From: a virus
DNA length: 64,000 bases
Direction: 5' to 3' (one strand)
IMG/VR virus record: IMGVR_UViG_3300020579_000011
Span: 1-64,000 of that record
Both the position numbers and the translations under genes were made by a program. The notes under the pieces were generated by a model. The model had not been told where the DNA came from. It was given only the letters and a program-made list of their open reading frames with translations, and did no database searches. The number at the start of each line of letters is the position of its first letter. Positions within the stretch are counted from its first letter, which is position 1. Shown here piece by piece: positions 10,701-18,147 of the stretch.

Positions 10701-12073
10701 GCCGCCGTGACGATGTTGGGTGTGTTGTCGAAGAGGATGGTCGCACCCGAAACCGAGGTGCTTGCGGAGTTGGCCAGCGTAAGCGTCGTGGTGCCCGCAC
10801 CGGACACGACGGTAGTCACCAGCGGGTCGGCTTGCGCGGAGACGGGCGGCGTGCTAGGTACGAAGTACGGAAAGAGTTGCCCGCTCATCATCGTGGAACC
10901 GTAATCCTGCCAGGTGGTATCTGGCGTTAGCCCATTGACCGTGCTCTGTACCTTGCTTACACCCGCCAATGTCAGCGATCCGCTCGGCCCTGCGTAAACG
11001 TAATAGCGGTAGGCGTTGGCCTGCGAGGTCCAAGTAAGCTTATTGTCGTACCAATAGTTAAGGGTCCCGCCCGCACCCGAGACGGTTGGTGCCCCCGAGG
11101 ACACCGCGTTCCCGGTCAGATAGGTAAAATGGTTCGCGTCCGTGACCGTGACGTTGTACCACCCGCCGAAGTACAGGTTGTCTGTTCCGTTTACGTTCGG
11201 CGTCGTAATGTTAACCCACGCGCCCGTAGAGAGTCCGTGTGCAGTAGCCGTGGCCGTCACGGTCTGCCCGGAGCGCGTGAAACCGGAGATGGAAACGGTC
11301 TGGTAGCCCAACGCGGCTTGCCCGGTCGAGGTGCAAACCTGTGAGGTCGCGGCGCTTAGTCCGCCCGCCTTATCTTCCGCCAGGATGGCGTAGCAATACT
11401 GCGTCGAGCCAGCAACCGAAGCCACGTCAAAACCCGTGCCGGTCGGAGCCGAGGAAACGCTCGGCGTCACCGCAAGGCCCGTGGGCGTGGTTATGCTGTT
11501 CGCCGGTCCAGCACCGAAGACCACGACTCCATCCCCATTCTGAAAGGAGCTCGCCGAAGAGAGAGCGCAAGAAGTCGAGCTGATCGTGCAAGTAATTCCA
11601 GGAATGGCAGGAGCGACGGCCTGATTAACCGCCCGCACTCCATAGGCTCTCACATCGGTATAGGGATTCGGACCTTTGCCTTGAAAGTCTCGCGTAGTAG
11701 AGAATACTGTTCCGCTGTCTGCTTCCCCTGAAGTGACAAGTGTTCCCACTCCGTTGGTGGATTGGATGGTTCCCAAGGGACCAGCGGCCGAAGACCCACC
11801 TCCAGGACAAACGTTCGCACCTACTGAGTTCAGGCATGTCAGTTGACCTGTTCCTGAATCGCAATAAGTACGAACCTTTCCTGTGGGTGGATTTCCTGGA
11901 CTGGCTATGCACACGTAGTCCGTGATGGACTGCTGCGTGATAATATTCTGAAAACTAAATTCGTCCGTGTCGCGGTATTCGACACGTATATTCCTTGGGC
12001 CGTCGTCTTTCTTTTGTGCGAAAGCGGGGATACACGCCAGCAAAAGAAAGATGATCGCCAGTTTTGATTTCAT
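4727..12073 (-). CDS. Giant secreted tail-fibre/adhesin (2448 aa)
   Basis: Largest gene in the window. Residues 1-20 are a Sec signal peptide (MKSKLAIIFLLLACIPAFAQ). Residues about 140-760 look like a beta-helix/beta-sandwich region with Cys pairs. The middle repeats phrases common in phage fibres, for example GGDFGGAYPNPTVTNLSN. Residues about 1960-2240 are an extreme Gly/Ala/Thr tract (GAGGAGGAFTLTTGAGG and similar). A compact C-terminal domain (about 2260-2448) with paired Cys follows. Composition is mainly Thr, Ser, Gly, Ala and Asn. It sits just downstream of a small 225-aa fibre-associated gene and the glycosyltransferase cassette, so it is the obvious candidate substrate for glycosylation, though that is inference. 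Confidence 0.83.
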   Translation of the reverse strand: MKSKLAIIFLLLACIPAFAQKKDDGPRNIRVEYRDTDEFSFQNIITQQSITDYVCIASPGNPPTGKVRTYCDSGTGQLTCLNSVGANVCPGGGSSAAGPLGTIQSTNGVGTLVTSGEADSGTVFSTTRDFQGKGPNPYTDVRAYGVRAVNQAVAPAIPGITCTISSTSCALSSASSFQNGDGVVVFGAGPANSITTPTGLAVTPSVSSAPTGTGFDVASVAGSTQYCYAILAEDKAGGLSAATSQVCTSTGQAALGYQTVSISGFTRSGQTVTATATAHGLSTGAWVNITTPNVNGTDNLYFGGWYNVTVTDANHFTYLTGNAVSSGAPTVSGAGGTLNYWYDNKLTWTSQANAYRYYVYAGPSGSLTLAGVSKVQSTVNGLTPDTTWQDYGSTMMSGQLFPYFVPSTPPVSAQADPLVTTVVSGAGTTTLTLANSASTSVSGATILFDNTPNIVTAASHCSFNSLLYFPGSTNSYVTNSYLNLSAYTLAISLAGSNLALNDTMEVSGGTKIFGTLGAQTNSSLSFGYPVGGSIQGLRANPAVYASNGINQITGVQFSAGNAAVAVLEDGASNDSMNYVNFDATAGPMSMPLMLRAGVFSNNFDHIALIANQGPGSSTPVFYLSSNAALTNLSLSGRGIFLLTGGSGTDITISGNTRIQGNVPPFLAIANLGAGNVGGNITISNVELDTASTAMVANLTTNGGSYGGKLSIFDSFAGPASGYGYLTGQPVGLAVGNAISGQNVNSYHDSNFGNNTLNVFGTGEVGYQMAIPTAAASVVVSSGGSVPVGNICYSLAAVDVNGNLTTLGPKSCVTTTTGNQTVTITTPAVPVNGAANYAIWRNGAFTTNASYNCANFDSFSGAGPGLTYVDTSANCGISAPTQNLALSQSITSAGINTTSFNILNNGFVESIVSAITANRTVTLPDFSGAIGVLGSGCNSSNFLGGDNICRGAGGGTVTYTANHTASTSDNGKLVLMNCSSACAYTLPAAQPSTGWFANIMTIGSTTATVALAGGDTFNGTATVPVLLNWQVFPIYANTATFTDYEGSAPLIAGTNVTFGAASNGMTITASASGSTGWPSITGAATNTNTGFVLAPSSTSSVPWTTNCPSGISVDCTDIELNAVKEVWVTSTGVLNTLQVPSFNGNAAMYSTEAAGGDFGGAYPNPTVTNLSNVTNNSLANTGLAHSSINIAGTAVALGGSTVSFPSPGAIGGTTPAAITGTTITANTSLSVNGGTALTGEQGTDTKILTAGTVSGTAATLCTDSNGGATTAGCSGGSGPGTGTANAVTDWATSSTLGSIVGQVTGQSLVAVNGSAPAFSSPGVQDGNGGAVVTSSGYTIQCDSSTALIDRVHILRFQSGASAPIVPLSTATGCTGGFAVTVIDDGAGSLVFGRTSPDTFSVFNGTSATDGATSFTLGNGQYATLTQGASGIWEVRITQTANLGTPTTLTLTNATGLPCAAMPALTGDATTSAGACATSVVKVNGAAVPASKTIVGTNSSSQIIDASSATLANNTTGTAANLSGTPALPSGTTATTQSAGDSSNDLATDSFVTTAVNNAVAGVNPAVAVLAATTGSNLTGTYNQVGGGIGDTFTITATGAFTLDGVAINTIGQRVLLKDQTTASQNGVYTATIVGTTGISAVFTRALDYDTPSDVNNTGSIPVQSGTVNATTSWLLTSQVTSIGSSGSSLTYTQFSLAPSNIVTASSNFANGAVVQAAGANKTLASATGHGIALPLQCSDSSGSGTAQSCTTSPSFTPVKGDAIIYYTTTANTGALTENVNSTSAAPVQKWDGTALASGDIKANTPVWEVFDGTNWQVQTIGNAPSGGGGVTSVTIAGTTNQITASGTCTITMTGTCTLSLPAAVTLGASGTAGTLAVFPASGNFTTTWGSAATASNTILGFATAPVTGDLISCTTSSTTCTLTDSGVLAANVLTTSSTIPINKVVSATGAIATIADGNNPLTINCALTSGTTCLTTGETTAATTAGAVEHQITTLTTTTAIALQITQGAAGPANANAPAVLNISAAAAGGAAGASNAGSIGAPITLLTGAGSAGGATTGVGGAGGAFTLTTGAGGAAGGTATNNGGAGGGFSVTTGAGGNGGSGAGTAGSGGGFTITLGAPGTNSATGTSGSVGQFNVTGNAPASTANATAGAAGTVFNITGIAGGASSNASGSGGTGSAVSINAGTGGAATGATSSSGGAGGAISLTAGNGGTSGGAGANSNGGNVVVTPGTPGTGGSGAAGKAGVLQVLGSNAGMLYLQQGAANTTSNTVIPANSIIDQAPTAVTAYAVTRPGVVAQGILTNTVTSAVDTQGFSGDANHSTTVSWSTATSVGSTVLCSSANCPVGTYRISAHIDVTTACTTTGSYLVNVIYTDDTTVSKTEFIPLNGVGTTFSTGVLVPISTTDFGQGTFILHSTGATSINYSTTASACGSGGPGVGKLYLTVEPIQ

Positions 12074-12085
12074 TTACGCAGTCCC

Positions 12086-12763
12086 TTAAACGCTCAACTT
12101 GATGATGCCCGTAGGTGCCGTTCCAGACAGACCGGTAATCCTCACGCGCAGGAAGTTCACCCCGTCGATTGCAACATTGCGGATTTCTCCGGCTGCGTTT
12201 GTGCTGGTGTCGAGCGTGGCGTATTCATTGTCAATGTCGTTCAGCGAGCCTTGTAGAGTGGCTGTGATTCCCGCAGGCGCAGACGGATAGGAAGTCTGCC
12301 ACGTAACGGTCATTGCGTTTGCCGCATCTCCGGTAGGACTCTGAACGGCGCACGGTAAGCTCGAAGAATTATTTGTCAGCGCCTCGGCTACTTCCGCTAT
12401 GGGAACTAAAGCCGTGCCAAAATCGGCGGTTGTCGCTAGTTGCGCGGTCGTCAGTGCGAAAGTAATCGTGCCGATGCCACTTGTCGTGTCAATGACCACG
12501 TTCGAGATGGCGACGTTCGTTACGTTGTAGGCTCCAGATGCGCTCATGGTCCCAATGATTGTGATGAAATTTCCAATGATGGGAATGGGGCCTTCGAGAA
12601 TCTTCACGCCGACAGTGGCATTGTTCGAAGCATTGGCGGAGACACTCGTGACCTGCATTCGTGTGGTGGGTTTGCCTTGCGACTTCGAGCCAAAAGCGTA
12701 GAAGTTAACCCCTGTGAGGAGCATGGTCGCCGGGGCAGCGAACGGGGACGCATTGTAAATCAC
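12086..12763 (-). CDS. Putative tail/fibre-associated structural protein (225 aa)
   Basis: GTG start at 12763 is set by a strong Shine-Dalgarno AGGAGGT about 9 nt upstream. The chain is beta-rich with repeated Thr/Val/Ile strands; no signal peptide and no transmembrane segment, unlike the next three genes. The C-terminal half reads like a beta-sandwich (AGITATLQGSLNDIDNEYATLD, then VNFLRVRITGLSG), a pattern seen in phage virion proteins that carry a carbohydrate-binding-like fold. It lies between the sugar-modification cassette and the fibre genes. Not recognised by family; structural role is inferred from position. Confidence 0.65.
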   Translation of the reverse strand: MIYNASPFAAPATMLLTGVNFYAFGSKSQGKPTTRMQVTSVSANASNNATVGVKILEGPIPIIGNFITIIGTMSASGAYNVTNVAISNVVIDTTSGIGTITFALTTAQLATTADFGTALVPIAEVAEALTNNSSSLPCAVQSPTGDAANAMTVTWQTSYPSAPAGITATLQGSLNDIDNEYATLDTSTNAAGEIRNVAIDGVNFLRVRITGLSGTAPTGIIKLSV

Positions 12764-12822
12764 GGAATGGATACCTCCTGCGGTACCCGTTCCGCTGTGG
12801 CTACTTTACAGCAATATGGGAA

Positions 12823-13782
12823 TCAAAGCACAGAAATTTGCGCGTTGGGTGGAAGCGTAACGCTGTTCAGCCGTTTGGGAAGCCGGTCCAAAGTTAATTC
12901 CGAACGGAAGTCGCTCTCCCAGCCACCGGGAAGCGTCACGCGATAGTGAAATTCACGCTTTGGGAGGACGTACCCGATTTCTCGCTCCACCACTTCGCGC
13001 GTGAAAAGGTCAGCTCGCCAGTAAGGATCGGCAATCAGTGATTCCACTTGGGCGATGCGTTCTTCTAGAGTGCCCTCGAACTTCGGACCTGTTGGCCGGT
13101 TGTAACCTGAACAGCCCAGATGAGCGCCTTTGGCGATCCCGTTCCACGCGACTTGTCCCTTGTCTGCTTCGATGCAATATTGCCAGACTGCATCTTGCTC
13201 GTAGAACCCGGTATTTTCCTGATTGCCTTTGTTGTGGAGCAGGGAGTCCGGAAAAGTGCTCAAGATGTATTCACGCATCGAATTGTAGTAGAGCGGGTTA
13301 GCGTGCTTGATGACTTGAGCCAGTTTCTCGCGCCTAACAGAATATGAAGGACTGTAAAACCAAGCAGCAAACATCAAATCATCCGAGATCGGAGCTTGCC
13401 GATTGAACACCCAGCCGCAGGCGCAGAAAATACCTGTGAACATTTCGTGAGTCTCGCGGTACCAATTCAGACACTCTGGTCCTTGCATGAAGTCATCTTC
13501 GCTCACTATCACTAAGCCGATTTGCTGCCCGTATGCCCACCGGAGCATCTCCATTGTTGCGTAACTATTCCCGTAGTAATCGTGCCTTGGAATGATCTCG
13601 ACTCCGGCCCAAAACTCTCCGCAGACGTGACGCAGTTCTGGGTTATCATCGCCTCGGTCACTGAACACAACGATGGGTATTTTCTTATCTTGCTCACGGA
13701 TGCGCTTCAATGCGCAGTAGAGAAAATGATTCCGCTGGTAGGTCAAGACGCAACAAACTTCTTTGTAGAGATACACGCTCAC
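12823..13782 (-). CDS. Glycosyltransferase-like protein, GT-A type
   Basis: Begins with a nucleotide-sugar transferase style N-terminus (VCCVLTYQRNHFLYCALKRI, then IPIVVFSDRG), followed by a VIVSEDDF segment near residue 100 that matches the DxD/EDD metal-binding position of GT-A enzymes of the GNT-I/alpha-2,3-mannosyl type. Tyr/Trp-rich acceptor region follows. The GTG at 13782 overlaps the previous stop as GTGA, the same device used elsewhere in this genome; an in-frame ATG at 13812 and a GTG at 13776 are alternatives. Last gene of the sugar cassette. Donor and acceptor are unknown; probably modifies a virion or host-surface glycan. Confidence 0.7.
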   Translation of the reverse strand: MSVYLYKEVCCVLTYQRNHFLYCALKRIREQDKKIPIVVFSDRGDDNPELRHVCGEFWAGVEIIPRHDYYGNSYATMEMLRWAYGQQIGLVIVSEDDFMQGPECLNWYRETHEMFTGIFCACGWVFNRQAPISDDLMFAAWFYSPSYSVRREKLAQVIKHANPLYYNSMREYILSTFPDSLLHNKGNQENTGFYEQDAVWQYCIEADKGQVAWNGIAKGAHLGCSGYNRPTGPKFEGTLEERIAQVESLIADPYWRADLFTREVVEREIGYVLPKREFHYRVTLPGGWESDFRSELTLDRLPKRLNSVTLPPNAQISVL

Positions 13783-14411
13783 ATCCTTTTGAAGTGCCAA
13801 AGATTCTCCCATTCAAGTTCGCGCACTGGCCGGATGCCGTAAGGTTGCAGAAAGGAAACAATCTCCGCCATTGGCGAAGTCTCTCCGCGCTTCGCGTACA
13901 CTTCATCGGTCCAGACTTCTAGAAATAGATGCTCGACGGTCTTGAGTGTCCGTACGGCTCCTTTGAGGACACGCAGTTCCATGTTCTCCACGTCGATCTT
14001 GAGCAGTTTGACGTTTTCTAAGTTGAAATGGTCAAGCGTTTCTGTCTTGAACGTTTCGCCTTCATCGGGATTCATCTGTTCGCCGCGCTCTCCGACTAAA
14101 GCGTAGTTGAATGGCAGGCAGTTCTTGACGTGGTTGCCGTTGATGTTTTTTAGCAATTTCAAATAGTATTCGTGCTTCGACTCGAAGGCATAGACGCGCT
14201 TTGCTGGACAGAAGAGAGAAAAGAACAGAGCGTGCGTGCCGATGTGGGCTCCAGCATCTACATAATTTCCTTGCACGTCCAAACTGCGAATCACTTCTAA
14301 ATTCTTCAGCTCATACCAGCATACGTTGAGCAAGCAGTTTCCAATGTGGCTCTTTTCGTCCACGTCGAAGAAAGTCACTTCGCGGCCTTCGTATATTATT
14401 TTAGCGTCCAT
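13779..14411 (-). CDS. FkbM-family methyltransferase (210 aa)
   Basis: SAM-binding motif I is visible as VDAGAHIGTHALFFSLF (about residues 50-66), followed by VYAFESKHEYY (motif II) and LLKIDVENMELRVLKGA (about 140-156), the hallmark strand-helix of the FkbM family. These enzymes O-methylate sugars or polyketides. The ATG at 14411 overlaps the stop of the upstream FkbM gene as TGATG. It is one of two FkbM genes side by side among glycosyltransferases, so methyl capping of a glycan is the likely role. Substrate is not deducible. Confidence 0.82.
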   Translation of the reverse strand: MDAKIIYEGREVTFFDVDEKSHIGNCLLNVCWYELKNLEVIRSLDVQGNYVDAGAHIGTHALFFSLFCPAKRVYAFESKHEYYLKLLKNINGNHVKNCLPFNYALVGERGEQMNPDEGETFKTETLDHFNLENVKLLKIDVENMELRVLKGAVRTLKTVEHLFLEVWTDEVYAKRGETSPMAEIVSFLQPYGIRPVRELEWENLWHFKRM

Positions 14412-15154
14412 CAGCGCGGTCTATACAGCCAATGAGCTTCATGGTCGAACCCTAGATTTGTTCCGTCATAGCCAAGCGATTCCATGAGCGCATAAATGTC
14501 TTTGGGATTTTGCTGGTAGCGTTCGATAACTGCATCCTCGTGGATACTCACCCACACCAAAGGCCGAATTTCACGCATGGTCTTCTCGGCTCCGCGCAGT
14601 ACCATCAATTCTGCCCCCTCTACATCTATGGTAATGGCGTTCGGCCTGTATCCCGTTAGCGAAACGAAGCCATCTAGAGTTAGCCTGGGGATATCTTTTC
14701 CATCCTCGTTGATGTGTCGGAATTTTGTATTCGTGAGAATCTTACCGGCCTTTGCTTCCTTGGGCCAAGAACCGTGATGGATAGTTATTATTCCTGGCTG
14801 TTCACTGTGCGCAAGAAAAGCCTTTGTGCAACACTTAGGAGTTTGCAATTCATTTGCTCGCCAAGTTTCCATGAGACTCGGCCACAATTCAACACAAGGC
14901 TCAAACAGGCACATATTTTCAGCGCCTACAAATTGCGCGTAGATGGCGGAAATCCAGCCAATCTCCGCTCCTACGTCGAATAGAATGTCACCGCGCTTCA
15001 AATTCTCTTCCATTGAAGCGAAACGCATCTTTTCCCACCACGGCCACCACGCATGATAGTCCGCGAGAAACTTCGGGATCTTCACCTTATAGCGGTCGCA
15101 GACGAGTTGCTCCACCCATTCGACTTCGGAGAGTGGTATGAAAGTGTCAGGCAT
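14411..15154 (-). CDS. FkbM-family methyltransferase (247 aa)
   Basis: Second FkbM enzyme. Motif I is ILFDVGAEIGWISAIYAQF (about residues 53-71), motif II reads MCLFEPCVELWPS, and the family signature is AITIDVEGAELMVLRGAEKT (about 165-184). Start set at ATG 15154, which overlaps the upstream TGA (TGATG); a TTG one codon earlier is possible. Sequence similarity to its neighbour is limited outside the motifs, so this is probably not a fresh duplication. Expected to transfer a methyl group from SAM to a sugar hydroxyl in the same pathway as the flanking glycosyltransferases. Confidence 0.82.
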   Translation of the reverse strand: MPDTFIPLSEVEWVEQLVCDRYKVKIPKFLADYHAWWPWWEKMRFASMEENLKRGDILFDVGAEIGWISAIYAQFVGAENMCLFEPCVELWPSLMETWRANELQTPKCCTKAFLAHSEQPGIITIHHGSWPKEAKAGKILTNTKFRHINEDGKDIPRLTLDGFVSLTGYRPNAITIDVEGAELMVLRGAEKTMREIRPLVWVSIHEDAVIERYQQNPKDIYALMESLGYDGTNLGFDHEAHWLYRPR

Positions 15155-15891
15155 CAAAACACCATGAGTTCGTCGAATTTACTGTCAGTGCCTCGCGCGT
15201 CAAGATGAAGTGACCGATGGAAATTGCCATCAGGAATGTATGTCGCCACTTTCCATTCTTCCCAAGGTGAGTGCTGCACATAGGTCATCAATCGGTCTTC
15301 GATCATCGTGTTGGCTTCGGGACTGAAAACGTTCATTGCGCGCTTGTAAAGTTCCACGGTCGCAACGTGAGGCCGCTGAGACCATTGCCTCGTCTTCCAT
15401 AGCGGCACGCCATGAGATTCGAATTGCTCCTCGTACAAGTAAAGATGATACGGGCAGACGCGAGACTCAGGCAGGAACCGGACGCAACTAACATCACCTG
15501 AGAGCAGGGCGTCTACGATTCCTTGCCAGTCGATAGGACGGTCTGTGACGAGAGGACAATCGTGCTCTACGAACATAAGCAAAGGAGTCTTTACAAATGG
15601 GAGCGTATAGCGCGTCATTGCGACTTGATGTACATGATTTTCAAACAGCCATCCAAATACACGAAACTCTCCACTTGTTTCTCGTTCCAATAATCTGTCC
15701 ACATACTCAAAGTAGTCTCCTGCTCTAGCTTTCCACTGCTCCTTACGGACTCCATCAACCATAATGATAATTCTCGCGCCTGGCAACCAGTGCCGAATAC
15801 TGGCAATCGTCTGGTCGATTATCTCCGTGGACGGATGCGCTTTGATAGGCGATGTTGGAATCAACACCGTTATGGCTTCGTCAGGATTCAT
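15154..15891 (-). CDS. Glycosyltransferase-like protein, paralogue of upstream neighbour
   Basis: N-terminus AITVLIPTSPIKAHPSTEII, then ARIIIMVDGVRKEQ and a LLMFVEHDCPLV segment near residue 120 give the layout of a GT-A fold with an HD(C)P metal-site region. The same three blocks occur in the neighbouring 243-aa protein (TVLITTSPSPKHPSTDLI, ILILCDGVRPEQ, LILFTEHDQALLP), so the pair are tandem paralogues. Both end with a region containing W-Q/E-E-xx-ATYIPDG or LTIYTPHG and a conserved HLDxRG-D near the C-terminus. ATGA overlap with its neighbour. Exact activity unknown. Confidence 0.68.
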   Translation of the reverse strand: MNPDEAITVLIPTSPIKAHPSTEIIDQTIASIRHWLPGARIIIMVDGVRKEQWKARAGDYFEYVDRLLERETSGEFRVFGWLFENHVHQVAMTRYTLPFVKTPLLMFVEHDCPLVTDRPIDWQGIVDALLSGDVSCVRFLPESRVCPYHLYLYEEQFESHGVPLWKTRQWSQRPHVATVELYKRAMNVFSPEANTMIEDRLMTYVQHSPWEEWKVATYIPDGNFHRSLHLDARGTDSKFDELMVF

Positions 15892-16619
15892 TCTTTGCCT
15901 TCAAGCACTGAATGAAATTTAACGTCGTCGCCGCGACCGTCGAGATGTCGAATCCTGGCCATCGGTCCATGTGGCGTGTAAATTGTTAGCCTATTTTCTT
16001 CCCAATCGTCACATTGACCGTACAGTCTGTCTTCAAGGTAGCAACGATCGTCTGGCTTTAGATGCGCGTCAATCATTTTGCGATAGTAATCCACAAAGGC
16101 TAAATGTGTACGCTGCGACCACTGGATAGTTTTAGTTAATGTGGAATATTTTTGCAGCGGTCCAAGCATGAACTGCTCCCACTCCGGCTTTATTGAATCT
16201 TCGAGCATGAAACGAATCACGTTGACTTCACGCCTAGCATTCATAACGGCACATACATCTCCCCACGGAAACCAAATGGGAAGTAGGGCTTGGTCATGCT
16301 CCGTAAACAGAATCAACGGAGTCTTAACCTGCTCAATCCCTTTTGCGATTGTCCACGCTTGGTGCTGCCATTCAGGAAACACAATTAGCCGCACGTTTTT
16401 CCATCTTTCAAGGGACAGAGTTTCCAAGCGAATCACAAACTCGCTGTAAGCCGCGCGATGATGTTCCTGCTCTGGCCGTACGCCATCGCAGAGAATCAGT
16501 ATTTCCGCAGTCGGCAAGTGCCAGCGAACCGAATCAATTGTTTCTTCGATCAGGTCTGTGCTTGGGTGCTTGGGGCTAGGAGATGTGGTAATCAGCACAG
16601 TGGTCAGATTGTCGATCAT
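15888..16619 (-). CDS. Glycosyltransferase-like protein, paralogue of downstream neighbour
   Basis: Tandem paralogue of the following gene with the same ordered motifs: TTSPSPKHPSTDLIEETI at the N-terminus, LCDGVRPEQ near residue 45, TPLILFTEHDQ near residue 105, and RHLDGRGDDVKF at the C-terminus. These resemble nucleotide-diphospho-sugar transferases, with the EHD as likely metal ligand. The ATG overlaps the TGA of the small signal-peptide gene (ATGA), placing the three in one operon. Sugar donor and acceptor are unknown. Confidence 0.68.
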   Translation of the reverse strand: MIDNLTTVLITTSPSPKHPSTDLIEETIDSVRWHLPTAEILILCDGVRPEQEHHRAAYSEFVIRLETLSLERWKNVRLIVFPEWQHQAWTIAKGIEQVKTPLILFTEHDQALLPIWFPWGDVCAVMNARREVNVIRFMLEDSIKPEWEQFMLGPLQKYSTLTKTIQWSQRTHLAFVDYYRKMIDAHLKPDDRCYLEDRLYGQCDDWEENRLTIYTPHGPMARIRHLDGRGDDVKFHSVLEGKE

Positions 16620-16936
16620 GGCTTTTTAGATTCAGGTTTGGGGATGGCGACAAACTCCAATTTCTGACGGTCAACATTCCAATCTTTTTTTTCGATTTTC
16701 GCTTGTTTGTACGCTTCGTCTATAGCGGCTTCAATGCCTTGGTCCATCTGCGGGACTTGCATCTCAATTTCCTTCATGCGAGATTGCAACTGGCGGTATT
16801 CGCCGACGACGTTTGCGCGGTCGAGCTGCAAGCGGAGAATCTTCACCTTTGCATCTGACGGAAACACTGGAGCTTCTGCGGCGCGAGCGAGGCCGAGAGT
16901 AAAAAGTAAGGCCACTGCAACGAGACATTTTTTCAT
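16616..16936 (-). CDS. Small exported coiled-coil protein (106 aa)
   Basis: Residues 1-20 are a textbook Sec signal peptide with an Ala-x-Ala cleavage site (MKKCLVAVALLFTLGLARA). The mature part is mainly helical and charged (KILRLQLDRANVVGEYRQLQ, then a helix with Met-Glu-Ile spacing), consistent with a short periplasmic coiled coil, ending in a Lys/Pro-rich tail. It lies inside the glycosyltransferase operon, with its stop overlapping the next start. No family recognised. Possible roles include a periplasmic partner for glycan or fibre export, or an inner spanin-like or superinfection-exclusion protein; none is supported by a specific motif. Confidence 0.7.
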   Translation of the reverse strand: MKKCLVAVALLFTLGLARAAEAPVFPSDAKVKILRLQLDRANVVGEYRQLQSRMKEIEMQVPQMDQGIEAAIDEAYKQAKIEKKDWNVDRQKLEFVAIPKPESKKP

Positions 16937-16949
16937 GTTGTTTCTCCTT

Positions 16950-17837
16950 TTATAATGCTCCGAGATCGTGAAGGTCCTGGTGAAGATTCTGTTTGAGTGA
17001 CTCTTTCCATGCCGCCCACCACATCCGCACTATATTATTTACAGAAGGCCAATTGCCTGACCATATCTCAAGTAGTACAGGCAATTCATTCCAGTCCTTA
17101 ATTATAGAAAGGGGACACGCTCCAAAAACACGCTCCCAATATTCGGGATATGGTCCAGTCGGGGATGCCGCATCAAGCAGCGCCACAGCACCCAACTCTA
17201 GCGCCTCGCAAACACGAAACGAATCTACCGTCAGCGGCCCAGAGGGACAAGGAATCACTTTTGAACGCGCCATGAGTCCGTAGTATTCAGCCTGCGAGAT
17301 ACCCTTTGCGAAGCCATCGCTTCCGTGGAATTCCCATTTCTTCAAGGACATCGCAATCTTAGGAAACTGCGACATCATATCCCATCGACGTTTGTGCGTG
17401 ATTTGGCCAGCAAAAGAGCAATCTAGCGTGCGCTCAGGCCATGCATCAACCCGGCAGTTTGGCGTCCAGCCCCATGGGATATAACGCGATGCCGTTTGAT
17501 GCTTGTGTGGAGTTTGCAACCACACTCGGCAATTGCGTGGAATGAATACTTTATCTTCAACGTGGATGGCGAGCAAGTCTCCGTCGCGCGTAACACCCAT
17601 CCCGCCATCTTCATTCGCTGTGATTATCAGCAGGCACCAAGAAAGCGGCGTTATAGTTTTCGCAAGATTGTTTAAATCTCTGTCCCAATCCGCTTTGATG
17701 ACGACGATTGCTCCGTCGCCTTGAACTTCTTTCACGTCCATGCGGTGCGTAAAGCCCTCCGTCAGCCACTCGACGATTGCGTGACACCACGAGCCCCTCT
17801 GCCCTCCGTACCACAGCACTTCAATCTCTTTCGGCAT
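16950..17837 (-). CDS. Glycosyltransferase, exostosin/GT47-like C-terminal motif
   Basis: The C-terminal half carries a nucleotide-sugar-binding pattern SKVIPCPSGPLTVDSFRVCE followed by ALELGAVALLD (about residues 200-235), as in exostosin-type and some GT-B transferases where the Glu binds the sugar nucleotide. The N-terminal half (LWYGGQRGSW...) has no clear motif. Start placed at ATG 17837 because AAAGG lies 6 nt upstream; an in-frame ATG 18 nt earlier exists. It overlaps the end of the zinc-ribbon gene by 17 nt. Part of the sugar cassette. Confidence 0.68.
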   Translation of the reverse strand: MPKEIEVLWYGGQRGSWCHAIVEWLTEGFTHRMDVKEVQGDGAIVVIKADWDRDLNNLAKTITPLSWCLLIITANEDGGMGVTRDGDLLAIHVEDKVFIPRNCRVWLQTPHKHQTASRYIPWGWTPNCRVDAWPERTLDCSFAGQITHKRRWDMMSQFPKIAMSLKKWEFHGSDGFAKGISQAEYYGLMARSKVIPCPSGPLTVDSFRVCEALELGAVALLDAASPTGPYPEYWERVFGACPLSIIKDWNELPVLLEIWSGNWPSVNNIVRMWWAAWKESLKQNLHQDLHDLGAL

Positions 17838-18009
17838 TGGATACCTTTCGTCCACACTCAGCGCAAAATCTAGGTTTCAAGGTGTCGTCGAGATCATTCA
17901 CGTAATAAAAGATGGCGTCGCACTCTGAGCAATGAAGTTGGAGTACCTCCAGCGTGCGCTTCTCCATGAAGCCGATGTGTGTTTCCTGTTTCAGACGATT
18001 CGAGGCCAT
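17821..18009 (-). CDS. Small zinc-ribbon protein (62 aa)
   Basis: Contains two CxxC knuckles, HCSEC and FCAEC, about 22 residues apart, a four-Cys zinc-ribbon layout, with basic residues around them. Probably folds round one zinc ion. It lies between a small membrane protein and a glycosyltransferase. No function can be assigned; similar tiny zinc ribbons occur repeatedly in this genome. Confidence 0.6.
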   Translation of the reverse strand: MASNRLKQETHIGFMEKRTLEVLQLHCSECDAIFYYVNDLDDTLKPRFCAECGRKVSNAERD

Positions 18010-18018
18010 GTGATTTTC

Positions 18019-18147
18019 CTACGGCTGAAAATTCTCGATGGTATCGTAAAGCCACTTGAGTCCGAGCGCGAGTATCGCCAAGACAATGCCGAACACAAGA
18101 AGCAAATTCCAATACCTACGCAGTATGGTTACGCACGAGGGTGTCAT
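18019..18147 (-). CDS. Single-pass small membrane protein (42 aa)
   Basis: ATG at 18147 overlaps the TGA of the large glycosyltransferase (ATGA). The peptide has a basic N-terminus (RRYW) then one hydrophobic helix (LLLVFGIVLAILALGL) and a short polar tail, the usual look of a one-pass inner-membrane protein with the C-terminus outside. Role unknown; a membrane anchor for the glycosylation machinery or a small phage membrane effector are both possible. Confidence 0.55.
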   Translation of the reverse strand: MTPSCVTILRRYWNLLLVFGIVLAILALGLKWLYDTIENFQP

